The notes beneath the pieces are model-generated. The model did no database searches. It was not told the origin of the DNA and saw nothing but the letters and a program-made list of their open reading frames with translations. DNA of 64,000 bases from Deltaproteobacteria bacterium (GTDB lineage: Bacteria; SAR324; XYD2-FULL-50-16): assembly GCA_018657625.1 (NCBI GenBank), contig JABHWU010000013.1, positions 42,112 to 106,111 on the forward strand, given 5' to 3'. Positions 27,905 through 37,175 of the stretch are shown here, piece by piece; the stretch's first letter is position 1; every line of letters begins with the position of its first letter. The position numbers and the translations under genes are program-made.

Positions 27905-28951
27905 CTAAAACCGTTGCGTTTTCTTAGCTTGAAAACTTTCGAATGCAGTCTCAATTATTTTGGTTGTAATTTGCGCCTGTTCCGGTGAAATAATAATCGG
28001 TTTCCCTTCCCGAATCACCTCATACACATTATCAAAAAACATCATATAATTTCCAGCCAGCGTCTCTATTTTACCTCTAAAATTTACACCATTTATTGAA
28101 GAATTTAAAATTCCCCAATTTTTTTCAGATTCCATTCCCCAATTTACAGATGGATATTGAACGCCTGCTATCATATCCTCTTCCTGAGGATCAACACCAT
28201 ATTTTATGAAAGATCCTTTTTGACCGTATACCACATAGCGAGGACTCTCCTCCTTTGCCAATAAAGTAGATTTCACAGTCACTCTTAAGCCATCATAATC
28301 AAGCATAATGTTATAATAATCGTCAATCTGACTGTTTTTCCTTTGTTTCCGGATATCAGCTGTTATCGTTTTAGGTTCACCAAATAAGCAAACCGCCTGA
28401 TCAATTATATGGGTTCCTAAATCATAGAGTATACCACTTCCTTTTTCCGGTGCTTCTTTCCAGGGTTTTGGATTAAGCAATGGCTTAAATCTGTCATAAC
28501 GTGCTTCATACTCCACTAAATTACCTAACACACCACTTTCGATAACTTTTTTTACTGTCATAAAATCCCCATCCCAACGTCTGTTGTGAAATACGAAGAG
28601 ATGTAAGTTCTTATTCTCAGCTAGTTTAATTAACTCTATGGTTTCAGCAACAGTGGTTGCAAATGGTTTTTCAACGATAACGTGTTTCCCGGCTTCCAAA
28701 GCTTCTTTTGTCATGGAATAGTGCAGCTGATTCGGAGTATTCACTATGACGAGCTCAATATCCTGATTGTTTAATATTTCTGCAAACGATCTGGCTATTT
28801 TAATTTCCGGATATGATTGCTTTGTGTCGTCAGCCGACCTCCGAAGCAGCGCCATAATTTCGAATTTTGGAGAAGCATGAAGAAAAGGAACCTGAAAGAC
28901 CTTGCCGGAAAACCCAAAACCAGTAACAGCTGTTTTTATCGAGTTAATCAT
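27905..28951 (-). CDS. Gfo/Idh/MocA family oxidoreductase
   Basis: 348 residues from the ATG at 28951, placed eight bases after GGAG; a longer frame to 29041 adds a non-homologous leader. The N-terminal Rossmann start is KTAVTGFGFSGKVFQVPFL, followed by VNTPNQLHYSMTKEALEAGKH and the family hallmark VIVEKPFATT. The C-terminal domain includes GSGILYDLGTHIIDQAVCLFG, as in YhhX/IolX-like dehydrogenases. It probably oxidises or reduces a sugar or cyclitol with NAD(P). The next gene upstream is gnd in the same direction, about 100 bases away. Confidence 0.85.
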   Translation of the reverse strand: MINSIKTAVTGFGFSGKVFQVPFLHASPKFEIMALLRRSADDTKQSYPEIKIARSFAEILNNQDIELVIVNTPNQLHYSMTKEALEAGKHVIVEKPFATTVAETIELIKLAENKNLHLFVFHNRRWDGDFMTVKKVIESGVLGNLVEYEARYDRFKPLLNPKPWKEAPEKGSGILYDLGTHIIDQAVCLFGEPKTITADIRKQRKNSQIDDYYNIMLDYDGLRVTVKSTLLAKEESPRYVVYGQKGSFIKYGVDPQEEDMIAGVQYPSVNWGMESEKNWGILNSSINGVNFRGKIETLAGNYMMFFDNVYEVIREGKPIIISPEQAQITTKIIETAFESFQAKKTQRF

Positions 28952-29053
28952 TATCATTACTCCAATATTGGATATTATACGGCAAACAGCATGCCTATCA
29001 GCATACATTGTCGAACCTTGAGGTATCTGACGGATAACCAACGCTCTGAACGT

Positions 29054-30508
29054 TTAAGCATTATAAGTGGATGAAACCGTATCACCACCTCTACCAGTCC
29101 AGTCCGTATGAAAAAATTCACCTCTGGGCCTATCTACTCGCTCATAGGTATGTGCTCCAAAATAATCTCTTTGAGCTTGCACAAGGTTAGCTGGAAGCCT
29201 TTCACATCTATAACCATCATAATAAGTTAAAGCTGCAGCCATGGTTGGTATCGGGAGACCTTTTAAAATCGCGGATGATACCAGCCTACGCCACCCTGTT
29301 TGAGCTTTAGCTAATTTTTCTTTGAAAAAGGGTGCTAACATTAAATTATTTAAATCAGGAGTATCTTTAAAAGCATCCGTTATTTTCCCAAGAAAAGCAG
29401 ATCTGATGATACAGCCACCACGCCACATCAGCGCAATTGAACCATAATCAAGCTGCCAATCATATTCTTTGGCTGCTGCCAGCATTAAAGCATAACCCTG
29501 TGCATAAGACACGATCTTTGAAGCATACAAGGCATTCTGTAAATCTTCTAAAAATTGTTTTTTGTCTCCTTTAAATTCGAATTGGGGACCTTCCAGTACT
29601 TTCGAAGCAACAACACGTTCTTCCTTAATTGAAGATAAGAACCGGGAAAAAACCGATTCATTAATTAAGGTCAGCGGTACACCTAAATCAAGGGCTGAAT
29701 TGGAAGTCCATTTTCCGGTTCCCTTTTGACCGGCACTATCCAGTATTTTTTCAAGCAGGAACTCACCCTGGTCGTCTTTATAATCTAAAATATCACGTGT
29801 TATCTCAATCAAATAGCTATCCAGATCTCCTTGATTCCAGTTTTTTAGCACCTCAAACATCTCAGCATAGGATAAGCCTAACAGGTCCTTCATTAAATGA
29901 TAGGCTTCCGTAATCAATTGCATATCTCCGTATTCAATTCCATTATGAACCATTTTTACAAAATGACCGGCACCATCTTTTCCGACCCAATCACAACATG
30001 GTGAACCATCGGAAACTTTAGCAGATATGGCTTGAAAAATCGGTTTTAAATGTTCCCAGGCTGCCGGTGATCCCCCCGGCATAATAGAAGGTCCTTTTAA
30101 AGCCCCCTCTTCTCCTCCGGAAACTCCGGTACCGATGTATAAAAGTCCTTTACTTTCAACGTATTTTGCGCGGCGGTTAGAATCAGGATAATGAGTATTA
30201 CCGCCATCAATAATGATATCCCCTGCTTCCAGAAAAGGAATGATCTGCTCAATAAAAGCATCAACCGGAGCCCCTGCTTTAACCAGCATCATGACTTTAC
30301 GTGGTCTTTTTAAGGATTTTATCAGCGCTTCAAGAGAATGAGCTCCAATAAAATTTTTGCCCTTACCCCTTCCTGCCATAAACTTATCTACCTTCTCAAC
30401 TGACCGATTATAAACAGCCACAGTATAACCGTGACTCTCCATGTTTAAAACCAGGTTTTCACCCATTACTGCTAAACCAATTAAACCAATATCCGCTTGC
30501 TTTTCCAT
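29054..30508 (-). CDS. gnd: 6-phosphogluconate dehydrogenase (decarboxylating)
   Basis: 484 residues, the length of the dimeric form. It makes ribulose 5-phosphate and NADPH in the oxidative pentose phosphate pathway. Motifs: GLIGLAVMGENLVLNMESHG (the dinucleotide fold), YNRSVEKVD, IIDGGNTHYPDS, GTGVSGGEEGALKGPSIMPG, and the catalytic GAGHFVKMVHNGIEYGDMQ. The C-terminal tail with RPRGEFFHTDWTGRGG is typical. Transaldolase of the non-oxidative branch is at 48024. Confidence 0.97.
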   Translation of the reverse strand: MEKQADIGLIGLAVMGENLVLNMESHGYTVAVYNRSVEKVDKFMAGRGKGKNFIGAHSLEALIKSLKRPRKVMMLVKAGAPVDAFIEQIIPFLEAGDIIIDGGNTHYPDSNRRAKYVESKGLLYIGTGVSGGEEGALKGPSIMPGGSPAAWEHLKPIFQAISAKVSDGSPCCDWVGKDGAGHFVKMVHNGIEYGDMQLITEAYHLMKDLLGLSYAEMFEVLKNWNQGDLDSYLIEITRDILDYKDDQGEFLLEKILDSAGQKGTGKWTSNSALDLGVPLTLINESVFSRFLSSIKEERVVASKVLEGPQFEFKGDKKQFLEDLQNALYASKIVSYAQGYALMLAAAKEYDWQLDYGSIALMWRGGCIIRSAFLGKITDAFKDTPDLNNLMLAPFFKEKLAKAQTGWRRLVSSAILKGLPIPTMAAALTYYDGYRCERLPANLVQAQRDYFGAHTYERVDRPRGEFFHTDWTGRGGDTVSSTYNA

Positions 30509-30579
30509 TTTTTTAAACCTTTAATAATATAATTAACTTTTTTCTAAATAAATTACTGAATTTCATTTACTTGTCTTTT

Positions 30580-30723
30580 TTATTTTTCAGCAACAGTATT
30601 ATTGGCCGCTGTTTCGTTTTTCGTATCGTTAATCACAACTGAAAAACCATTTTCCGCCAATCGCAAAGCAAATCCTTGTCCCAAGCTCCGGCTGCTGCCG
30701 GTGACTAATATAACTGGCAGCCT
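30580..30723 (-). pseudogene. N-terminal fragment of a short-chain dehydrogenase
   Basis: 48 codons reading LPVILVTGSSRSLGQGFALR, then LAENGFSVVINDTKNETA: the Rossmann start (TGxxxxxG) of an SDR enzyme. An in-frame stop follows about 45 residues in, and a stop also precedes it, so no start codon remains. It is a truncated relic directly after the XRE-cupin fragment. Confidence 0.7.
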
Positions 30724-30726
30724 TTA

Positions 30727-31071
30727 TCAGGCAGGAAACTCCTTTTCAGTAATATGCGTTAGAATGATTTCACAATCTTCTAGAACCTCATATTTATGAT
30801 TGAAATAGGCCCCGAATTGGATGGTTTCTCCCTTTTTCGAAACATATGTTTGATTGGAATAGGTAATCTTAACGATGCCACTCATTACAGAACAGATCTC
30901 CGATTCTTTGGTATTTCTTTCCAGTTTACTAATCACAGTAAACGATACCTTTGATTTTTCGGACAATTGCTCAATGGTCAACCCCTCATCCTTTCTAAGG
31001 TGTCTTAAGATTGAAAAATCTGTCTTTTTTATTTTTTTTGTTATTTCACTTACCTTGAAGCCAGGTTTTCC
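30727..31071 (-). pseudogene. Truncated XRE-cupin regulator
   Basis: A 114-codon open stretch reads a partial helix-turn-helix (LRKDEGLTIEQLSEKSKVSF, then VISKLERN) that runs directly into a cupin domain (GIVKITYSNQTYVSKKGETI). The end of the HTH and the linker normally found between the two are missing, and no ATG/GTG start precedes the HTH (the only candidate is a TTG inside it). Complete members are transcription factors that sense small ligands. Internal deletion plus lost start suggest decay. Confidence 0.55.
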
Positions 31072-31088
31072 TTAATATTCTCAGCTGA

Positions 31089-31523
31089 CTATTCAATATT
31101 ACCACCTAACTGCTTTAACGTATTAAGCATTTCAGCCATATTGAAGTCTTTTAAACCGGAAAGAAGTCCTTGTGCAGTTATGTCTAAACTGACACCTGAT
31201 TCTTTTAAAATTCTCTCTCCGGCGGCAGATAACTTAACCAGACTCACCCTGGCATCGCGTTTATTTGATTCTTTATAAACTAGCCCCCTTTTTTCCATTG
31301 GTGCCACCAATCGTGTAATACCTGAAGCTGAAAGCCCAATTTTATCCGCTAAATCAATCCGCCTCATTTTTTTTTCCGGAGCATGTACTAAATGAAACAT
31401 GATCATAAATTCAGAGAAGTTAATTCCATGAATACTCAATTGATTGTCTATTTTCTTAAAGATACTGGTATGAACCATCGCATAGTTCATGAAAAACCTG
31501 GAATGTTGACTAAATTCTACCAT
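31089..31523 (-). CDS. MarR-family transcriptional regulator
   Basis: 144 residues from the ATG at 31523, seven bases after AAGGA; a TTG start at 31556 would add 11 residues and lies in the promoter. The winged-helix core is clear: MRRIDLADKIGLSASGITRL (recognition helix) and the wing NKRDARVSLVKLSAAGERI with the Asp-Ala-Arg signature. MarR proteins are dimeric repressors released by small aromatic or electrophilic ligands. The target is unknown; the adjacent XRE-cupin and SDR fragments may be what is left of its operon. Confidence 0.88.
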   Translation of the reverse strand: MVEFSQHSRFFMNYAMVHTSIFKKIDNQLSIHGINFSEFMIMFHLVHAPEKKMRRIDLADKIGLSASGITRLVAPMEKRGLVYKESNKRDARVSLVKLSAAGERILKESGVSLDITAQGLLSGLKDFNMAEMLNTLKQLGGNIE

Positions 31524-31539
31524 ATTATTTTCCTTTATA

Positions 31540-31570
31540 TATGCTTGATTAGTCAACTATATATAAAATT
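31540..31570 (-). promoter_or_regulatory. Candidate MarR operator/promoter
   Basis: Upstream of the MarR start lies TTGACTAATCAA, a 4-bp inverted repeat TTGA/TCAA, within the AT-rich palindrome-like stretch TATATAG...CATATATA. The position just upstream of the ribosome-binding site fits autorepression. Inference from layout only. Confidence 0.4.
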
Positions 31571-31674
31571 AATAACTCCGTCAAGCAATTTATTGAACCA
31601 TAATTTATGAATTCCTTTACTCTTGCAATTGCCAGGGACAGTCTATAAATTCATTATTAGATGATTCTATTGCG

Positions 31675-31696
31675 TATTGCAATTGGGTTGAACATT
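31675..31696. repeat. Partial copy of a MITE end
   Basis: GTATTGCAATTGGGTTGAACAT closely matches the terminal repeat of the 165-bp elements at 31788 and 58442 (consensus TTTGCAATTGGGTTGAACAT). It sits about 90 bases from the complete copy and in the opposite orientation to that copy's matching end. Confidence 0.5.
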
Positions 31697-31787
31697 GTTA
31701 TATAAAGCGACTGTTTCTGAACCCTTCGACCTCGCTCAGCATACTGATAGGGGCAACTTAATTGAAAATTGCTATGGTTTATTTTAA

Positions 31788-31952
31788 CTATAGCGCTTTG
31801 CAATCGCATTGAGCCTTTTGTCATCTCGAATGAATGTGAGAGATCTATTCAATCAACGAAGATTTCTCCTCGTTCCTCGTCGAAATGACATGGGCAAAGA
31901 AATTCTTTGTTTCTTCAAGTAATATGTTTCACCCAATTGCAAACTGCTATAG
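31788..31952. mobile_element. 165-bp MITE-like element, copy 1
   Basis: The element begins CTATAGCGCTTTGCAAT and ends ATTGCAAACTGCTATAG, so the ends form imperfect terminal inverted repeats of about 25 bases (CTATAGC-nn-TTTGCAAT). The interior (31820-31889) is itself palindromic, GTCATCTCGA...TCGAAATGAC. A second copy in opposite orientation at 58442-58606 has the same length and I count about nine differences. It encodes nothing. Non-coding, short, with terminal repeats: MITE-like. Target duplication is not evident. Confidence 0.75.
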
Positions 31953-31970
31953 ATAAACACAGAACAAGTA

Positions 31971-33065
31971 ATGAATCGAATCCCCGTTTTGATTTTAGGT
32001 TTCCTGTTTTTTTGCCTTTTTTCACCTAATGTTTGGGGATATGTTGAAAATTCAGATCCCTCAACGGATGCCAAAATACCGGATCGTTCTATTGTCATTC
32101 AATTTGACAATGATTCCTTTGTGGAATGGATACCGGGAATTCGATACGCTCCCACCTATATTCATGATACCGACCGAAATTTCAGCAACGGTTTTCGCAT
32201 TGATCTGCAACTTAACCCAAACTTCGGGATATTTGAGTACTTAGTACCGGATATACCTAATCAATATTCAGGTTTTTTAACCGGACAGGAGATATATACG
32301 CCTGAAGATATCATTGAAGAAGAAGTTTTAATGGATCAGAGACCATATGCCGGATATCTGTTTATTGAATATTATGAAGAGTATTACCAGAAAAACAAAT
32401 ATTTTCGGTTTGGCATTCAAACCGGTTGCATTGGCCCTTGTGCCCTGGCCGGAGAAACGCAAAATAAAATTCATGAGGGAAAAAGGGAGGCCAATAATGA
32501 AGATACGCCGCCGAATGCTAATGGTTGGGACCATCAAATCAGTGATGAAATGGTATTACAAACCAATATAAAATTGCAATGGGTCTCAGTGATAGAGAAG
32601 GAGTATTTTGATGTATCTCCATTTATCATCGGCAACTTTGGCAATATTTTTACTGATATTGGGCTAGGAATTAACAGTAGATTTGGTGTTTTCAATCGAA
32701 ATCCGGTTTTAGAAGAAACGGGTGCCTATCTGAAAATGAACGTTATGCGAAAACGTGTATTTTACAATGCAACACTGCAAGGTGGTTGGTTTAGCCGAAC
32801 TTTTGAAAATAATAAAAACAGTGATCATACTTTTGTTGAAGTGAATCGCTATGTCTGGAACATGGACCTGCTGTTCTCCATAACTCCGGTTGAGTGGTTC
32901 ACTTTTAACATGGGTTTAGGTTTTGTGGGTTCAGAAATTGATACAGAAAACAGGGAAACAGCAAGCAGTGAAAAAGAACAAAATGATTTTGACCCACGTG
33001 AAGGCGGGAATAGCTTACAGGAGGATCAATACTTTGTTAGAATCCAGGCTAAATATAATTTCTAA
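31971..33065 (+). CDS. LpxR-type lipid A deacylase (outer membrane)
   Basis: 364 residues: a signal peptide (VLILGFLFFCLFSPNVWG), then a beta-barrel with the LpxR/DUF2219 family blocks IQFDNDSF, FSNGFRIDL, TGQEIYTPEDI, DQRPYAGYLFIEYYEE, QTGCIGPCALAGETQN and NGWDHQISDE, and a C-terminal beta strand ending in Phe (IQAKYNF). The blocks hold the conserved polar residues (Asn-Asp, Ser, His, Glu) that build the calcium-dependent active site in LpxR. The family removes the 3'-acyloxyacyl chain from lipid A in the outer leaflet. The gene begins 18 bases after the MITE, whose insertion may affect its promoter. Confidence 0.82.
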   Translation: MNRIPVLILGFLFFCLFSPNVWGYVENSDPSTDAKIPDRSIVIQFDNDSFVEWIPGIRYAPTYIHDTDRNFSNGFRIDLQLNPNFGIFEYLVPDIPNQYSGFLTGQEIYTPEDIIEEEVLMDQRPYAGYLFIEYYEEYYQKNKYFRFGIQTGCIGPCALAGETQNKIHEGKREANNEDTPPNANGWDHQISDEMVLQTNIKLQWVSVIEKEYFDVSPFIIGNFGNIFTDIGLGINSRFGVFNRNPVLEETGAYLKMNVMRKRVFYNATLQGGWFSRTFENNKNSDHTFVEVNRYVWNMDLLFSITPVEWFTFNMGLGFVGSEIDTENRETASSEKEQNDFDPREGGNSLQEDQYFVRIQAKYNF

Positions 33066-33136
33066 AGCGCTAAAAATGCTATTCTCTGAAAAGGAAAGGC
33101 ATCTATCAATAGTGCACTATAGCCTCCAACCCCTAA

Positions 33137-33511
33137 CTATAATTTTTCACTATTAAAATTTACTTCAACTCCAATACCTGCCGGATCTTTAAAGAAGAGC
33201 TGTGTCAGGTCTATTTCCGGAAGATATGCCTTTGAGTATTTGATATCCATTGCCTCAAGCTTCTTGATGATGCCTTTTAAGCCAGTGGTTTGAAAGGCAA
33301 CATGATCCAAATATCCCTGTTTTTCATTTTTAAAATGGGTATTACTTTCGACGAGGTGAATGATAGCTTTTTCACCGGCATATAACCAGTAACCAATGGT
33401 TGAAAAACTGGGTCGAGAACTTTCAGTTAAATTGAAAATCAAACAATAAAAATTTTTAACATCTTCTAATAGAACCTTTGGGGCGCTGATATTTATATGA
33501 TCAATATGCAT
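33137..33511 (-). CDS. VOC (glyoxalase-fold) family protein
   Basis: 124 residues, one vicinal-oxygen-chelate domain: MHIDHINISAPKVLLEDVKN, LYAGEKAIIHLVES, YLDHVAFQTTGLKGIIKKL and FFKDPAGIGVEVNF. Metal ligands H5, H-in-LDHVAF and the E of GVEVNF fit the usual positions. Members include glyoxalase I, fosfomycin-resistance and dioxygenase-type enzymes; the sequence does not say which. Stands alone and converges with lpxR. Confidence 0.8.
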   Translation of the reverse strand: MHIDHINISAPKVLLEDVKNFYCLIFNLTESSRPSFSTIGYWLYAGEKAIIHLVESNTHFKNEKQGYLDHVAFQTTGLKGIIKKLEAMDIKYSKAYLPEIDLTQLFFKDPAGIGVEVNFNSEKL

Positions 33512-33916
33512 TTATACTATCCATTCCTGATTAACTATCTTTAACATTTGTATAAAGATTCTAAAATAACTAACTTATAAAACAAGATTCATATCATAGA
33601 TCTATATATGGTTTATTAAAAGCTATTGAATCATTGAAAAGACATTTATATCATAAAAAGCAACTTTTTTTAGAAAATAATTGATTTATATAACAAAGTT
33701 CAACTCTACTGTAATGTAATGTACTATAGAATGTAATAATAAGGTAAAACCCTTTTTTTTTCTGGAAGTCCAGCGCGTATTGTGCTTAAAATATTAAAAA
33801 TAATCTGGTATAATAGATCCGATTTGATAACGCTGTTTAACCTGTTATCTTTTAATGAAGACCTAAATAAACCGAATGGTAAATTTGACTCAATCAAAAA
33901 ATTCAAGGTTTTAATT

Positions 33917-34576
33917 GTGAAAACACGCTACCGTCATTTCAGAGAACCCCTCAATGGTTTAACGCACTTTGTTGGTATTATATTAGCTATTATCGGAACC
34001 ATCATCTTGATATTGCAATCGACTTCTCCGATCAAACCACTGCACATCACTACTTTTTCAATATTCAGTGCAGGGCTGGTACTACTATATACTGCCAGTA
34101 CTTGTTATCACTGGCTGGATCTTTCAGAAGAATGGCTCATTCAGTTGCAACGGGTTGATCATATGTTAATTTTTGTATTGATTGCGGCAAGCTATACACC
34201 CGTTTGTCTCATTGCTCTGAAAGGAGCCTGGGGATGGAGTATCTTTGGAGTTATCTGGGGGATAACTGTTTTTGGTATTGTGACCAAAGTATTCTGGTTA
34301 AATGCTCCCCGTTGGTTTTCCACCTTACTCTACCTTGCTGCTGGATGGGTAGTAATTATAGCTATCTGGCCCTTAACGCAAAATATGACCATAACGGCTT
34401 TAAGCTGGTTGGTCATGGGAGGTCTATTCTATACTATCGGAGCTGTTATATACGCATTCAGAAAGCCGAATCCCATTTCAGACTTTTTTGGTTATCATGA
34501 AATCTTTCATTTATTTATCCTGGCTGGCAGTATTTCGCATTGGGTAATGATGTCCCGACATATTGCTATCATGTAA
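33917..34576 (+). CDS. Hemolysin III / YqfA-like (PAQR) membrane protein
   Basis: 219 residues with seven predicted transmembrane helices. I use the GTG at 33917, which has AAGG upstream and gives the family start KTRYRHFREPLNGLTHFVG; an in-frame GTG at 33782 adds an unrelated leader. Family landmarks: GLTHFVGIILAIIG, STCYHWLD, LQRVDHMLIF, AASYTPVC, and FGYHEIFHLFILAGSISHW with the conserved histidines. PAQR-like proteins are thought to be metal-dependent membrane hydrolases; the hemolysin name is historical. Confidence 0.88.
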   Translation: MKTRYRHFREPLNGLTHFVGIILAIIGTIILILQSTSPIKPLHITTFSIFSAGLVLLYTASTCYHWLDLSEEWLIQLQRVDHMLIFVLIAASYTPVCLIALKGAWGWSIFGVIWGITVFGIVTKVFWLNAPRWFSTLLYLAAGWVVIIAIWPLTQNMTITALSWLVMGGLFYTIGAVIYAFRKPNPISDFFGYHEIFHLFILAGSISHWVMMSRHIAIM

Positions 34577-34839
34577 TTCAGAAGCTTTTCCCCCACCATG
34601 CTGGTTTACCCTTTTTATTATCAAATCATGATATGAAAATCATTAACAAAGAAGTACTTTAAAACAATTCAAATTTTTTAGGTAAATATAAGCGTTCTAT
34701 GTCTTCAATTTAAGGGAGGGATCTGTCATCTCTTCGGATTCTCTACAATAAATTATCCAACAATCAACATCTTGTTCTTTTAAAACCTGAAACGTTTGTT
34801 CTATTTTAGATCTAATCATGGTCAAATAACTCTAAAAAA

Positions 34840-35223
34840 TCATTTATTAGGGATTTCAGCAATGCACTCAATTTCAACCAGGGCATCCAGTGGGTTTTGT
34901 TTGACACTTATTGTGGTTCGAGCCGGTTTATGATCCCCAAAAACGGCCGCATAAATCTGATTCATCCCTTGAAAATCATCCATGGACTTTAAGTAAACTG
35001 TTGTTTTAACAATATTTTGAAGAGATAACCCCAGACCTTTCAGAACGATTTGAATATTGTTAAACACCTGATGCGTTTGGTCTTCAATATTGTTACCAAC
35101 TAATTTCATCGTTTCAGGGTTTAACGGCGTCTGACCTGAGCAAAAATATAGATTCCCGGATTTAACGGCGTGGCAATAAGGGCCAATGGCATCGGGTGCT
35201 CCTTCGATAAAATTAATTTCCAT
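34840..35223 (-). CDS. ridA: RidA (YjgF/UK114) family enamine/imine deaminase
   Basis: 127 residues with the full RidA pattern: APDAIGPYCHAVKSGNLYFC, SGQTPLNPETMKLVG, NIVKTTVYLKSMDDFQGMNQ, then PARTTISVKQNPLDALVEIE with the active-site arginine (R in PARTT) and glutamate (ALVEIECIA). RidA hydrolyses reactive 2-aminoacrylate and similar imines made by PLP enzymes. It lies 18 bases after the MetC-like PLP lyase, whose reaction passes through such an intermediate, so the pair is functionally sensible. Confidence 0.93.
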   Translation of the reverse strand: MEINFIEGAPDAIGPYCHAVKSGNLYFCSGQTPLNPETMKLVGNNIEDQTHQVFNNIQIVLKGLGLSLQNIVKTTVYLKSMDDFQGMNQIYAAVFGDHKPARTTISVKQNPLDALVEIECIAEIPNK

Positions 35224-35241
35224 ACTTTCTCCATTTTAGAT

Positions 35242-36417
35242 TTAAAAATGCATTTTTAATTGATTAAAAGCAAATTCCAGGTCTGCTTTTACATCTTCTG
35301 CCTCGTCCATACCGATATATAAACGATAGATATTACGATCTCTATATGGTGAGTTGTGATTCCTACTATAATGTCCCACAGTCACAAGGCTTCTAAATCC
35401 GCCCCAGCTAAAGCCAATACCGAAAAGTGTTAGGCTGTTTACAAAAACCGCAATCTGATCTTTAGTTAACTCTTTTTTCAAAGTAAATCCAAACAAACCA
35501 GTAGAACCTTTGAAGTCCCTTTTCCATAAATCATGTTGAGGATGATCAGGCAAAGCCGGATGCAATACCTGATCAATTATATCTAAGTTTCCAAGCCATC
35601 TGGCAATCTCTAAGGCTGCCTGTTCATGGTGTTTAAGGCGCACGGGAAGCGTTCTTAAACCCCTGAGAGAAAGATAACAATCATTTTGTGATGTATTAAG
35701 CTCAGCAATCCTGCAGTACCGGAAAAAAGGTTGGGCAAATTTCTCATTAGTGGTAACTGTCCCCATTAATACATCAGAATGACCGGAAATGTATTTAGTA
35801 ACAGAATGAATGGAGACATCTACACCTAATTCGAATGGCTTTAAATATAAAGGTGTTGCCCAGGTATTATCCAAAACTGTAATAATCTCTTTCTCCTGAG
35901 CAATTTTTGTAACCGCAGGAATATCCTGTATTTCAAAAGTGTTTGACCCTGGGCTTTCCAAAAAAATCAGACGTGTATTGAGTTTAATGAACTCTGTAAT
36001 CGATTCGCCAACATCTGATGGAATAAAATCAGTTTGAACACCAAATTTTGGAAGTATTTGGGTGCAATAATCTCTGGTTGGCCCATAAATATTATCACAA
36101 ACCAGGATATGATCTCCGCTTTGGGTATAGGCTAAAAGAACCGTTACAATCGCATTAATTCCACTTGGTAGAGCCTGTGTCCGATACCCACCCTCAATTT
36201 CAGTCATTGCAGATTCAAAAAAAAATTGCGTAGGAGTACCCTCCGTTCCATAATAGATCCCTTTATATTTTCCCTGACTGGCCTGAAATAAAGCTTCATA
36301 ATCCTTGAAAAGAACAGTTGACCCACTTTGAACAGGTGGGTTGATCATTTTAAATCCTTTTACTTTCTCCAGGTTAAGATGTCCGGCATTCGAATAAAAA
36401 GTTCCCGCTTTTTTCAT
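35242..36417 (-). CDS. metC: Cystathionine beta-lyase (MetC-like, PLP)
   Basis: 391 residues of the Cys/Met metabolism PLP family. The PLP lysine is in VSIHSVTKYISGHSD; other blocks are GIYYGTEGTPTQFFFESAM, ALPSGINAIVTVLLAYTQSG, FLESPGSNTFEIQDI and VLDNTWATPLYLKPF, and the C-terminal GIGFSWGGFRSLV fits MetC of the proteobacterial type. It splits cystathionine (or cysteine-S-conjugates) to homocysteine, pyruvate and ammonia. It forms an operon with ridA. Confidence 0.88.
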   Translation of the reverse strand: MKKAGTFYSNAGHLNLEKVKGFKMINPPVQSGSTVLFKDYEALFQASQGKYKGIYYGTEGTPTQFFFESAMTEIEGGYRTQALPSGINAIVTVLLAYTQSGDHILVCDNIYGPTRDYCTQILPKFGVQTDFIPSDVGESITEFIKLNTRLIFLESPGSNTFEIQDIPAVTKIAQEKEIITVLDNTWATPLYLKPFELGVDVSIHSVTKYISGHSDVLMGTVTTNEKFAQPFFRYCRIAELNTSQNDCYLSLRGLRTLPVRLKHHEQAALEIARWLGNLDIIDQVLHPALPDHPQHDLWKRDFKGSTGLFGFTLKKELTKDQIAVFVNSLTLFGIGFSWGGFRSLVTVGHYSRNHNSPYRDRNIYRLYIGMDEAEDVKADLEFAFNQLKMHF

Positions 36418-36458
36418 AGTCAGTTTCCTATTGGTAAATTGCTCTTAATTGGTAATAA

Positions 36459-37175
36459 TCCTGATATATTTTTACTGATTCGAATTTATACAGATATTTC
36501 ACTCTTGTAAATAGCAACACTTTTAATGGCTTCCCGGTCATCTATTACGGCAACTATCGTGTGGTATTTTCCATTCAAAACAGCAAACTTCATTCCTATT
36601 CCACGCTTTCCATATCCTCTAATGCTATTTCTATGGCAAGTTCAGATGATCCGTGTGCCGATACTGATCTCTTTGGGTGCCAGCCCAGATTACTTAAATT
36701 GTATCTTAAAATGTCGAGAGAGTTGTTTCGAGCGACAAGATTGTTTATGAGAGAAATAGGTCGTCATTTGGGGCAACTCAAAAACGGCGCTAGTGGCATT
36801 GTAACTGAAGGTGATGGTACGACGATTCATTATTCAAAAATCTCTGCCCGGCAGTGGGATGTCCTGGCAATTACACCCGACGGGGCATTTTTTGATGTGA
36901 GCATCAACTTGGGATCAGCCCCAGACAGCATATCCAAATCCTTTTTGTACCACCGGGCCAAACAATGTAACCTGGGGGAGTGATTGTACAGGTATCGACA
37001 GTTCAATTGCGGCTGAAGCCTTTGGTCCTGCCAGTAATTGGACAGTCCCGTCAGTTTTTTACCAACAGGCGATAACATTAAGGAACAACCTGAACTGATC
37101 ATCATAGATCAATCAGACCAGAAACCACGAATCGTATATCCGTTAAAAGTCAGGCATAAAAAGGCGCTAGGTTAA
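36459..37175 (+). pseudogene. Decayed reading region, probably a frameshifted secreted protein
   Basis: An 800-base stretch without an intact gene still reads protein-like in changing plus-strand frames. Frame 1 (36459-36983, no start codon) gives FNGFPVIYYGNYRVVFSIQN and AITPDGAFFDVSINLG. A shifted frame near 36960-37098 gives NNVTWGSDCTGIDSSIAAEA, and a third frame ends LIIIDQSDQKPRIVYPLKVR at TAA 37173. A strong terminator follows directly. The pieces look like one old secreted or surface protein broken by frameshifts, but no family is recognised. Confidence 0.35.

Noticed and set aside
33782..33916. Upstream GTG start for the hemolysin III-like gene
   Set aside because: The added 45 residues do not resemble the family and precede the conserved KTRYRHFREPLNGLTH start, which has its own GTG and AAGG site.
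36830..37105. Minus-strand open frame of 91 codons opposite the decayed region
   Set aside because: The plus strand reads more protein-like through the same bases and ends at a terminator; the minus frame shows no motif.
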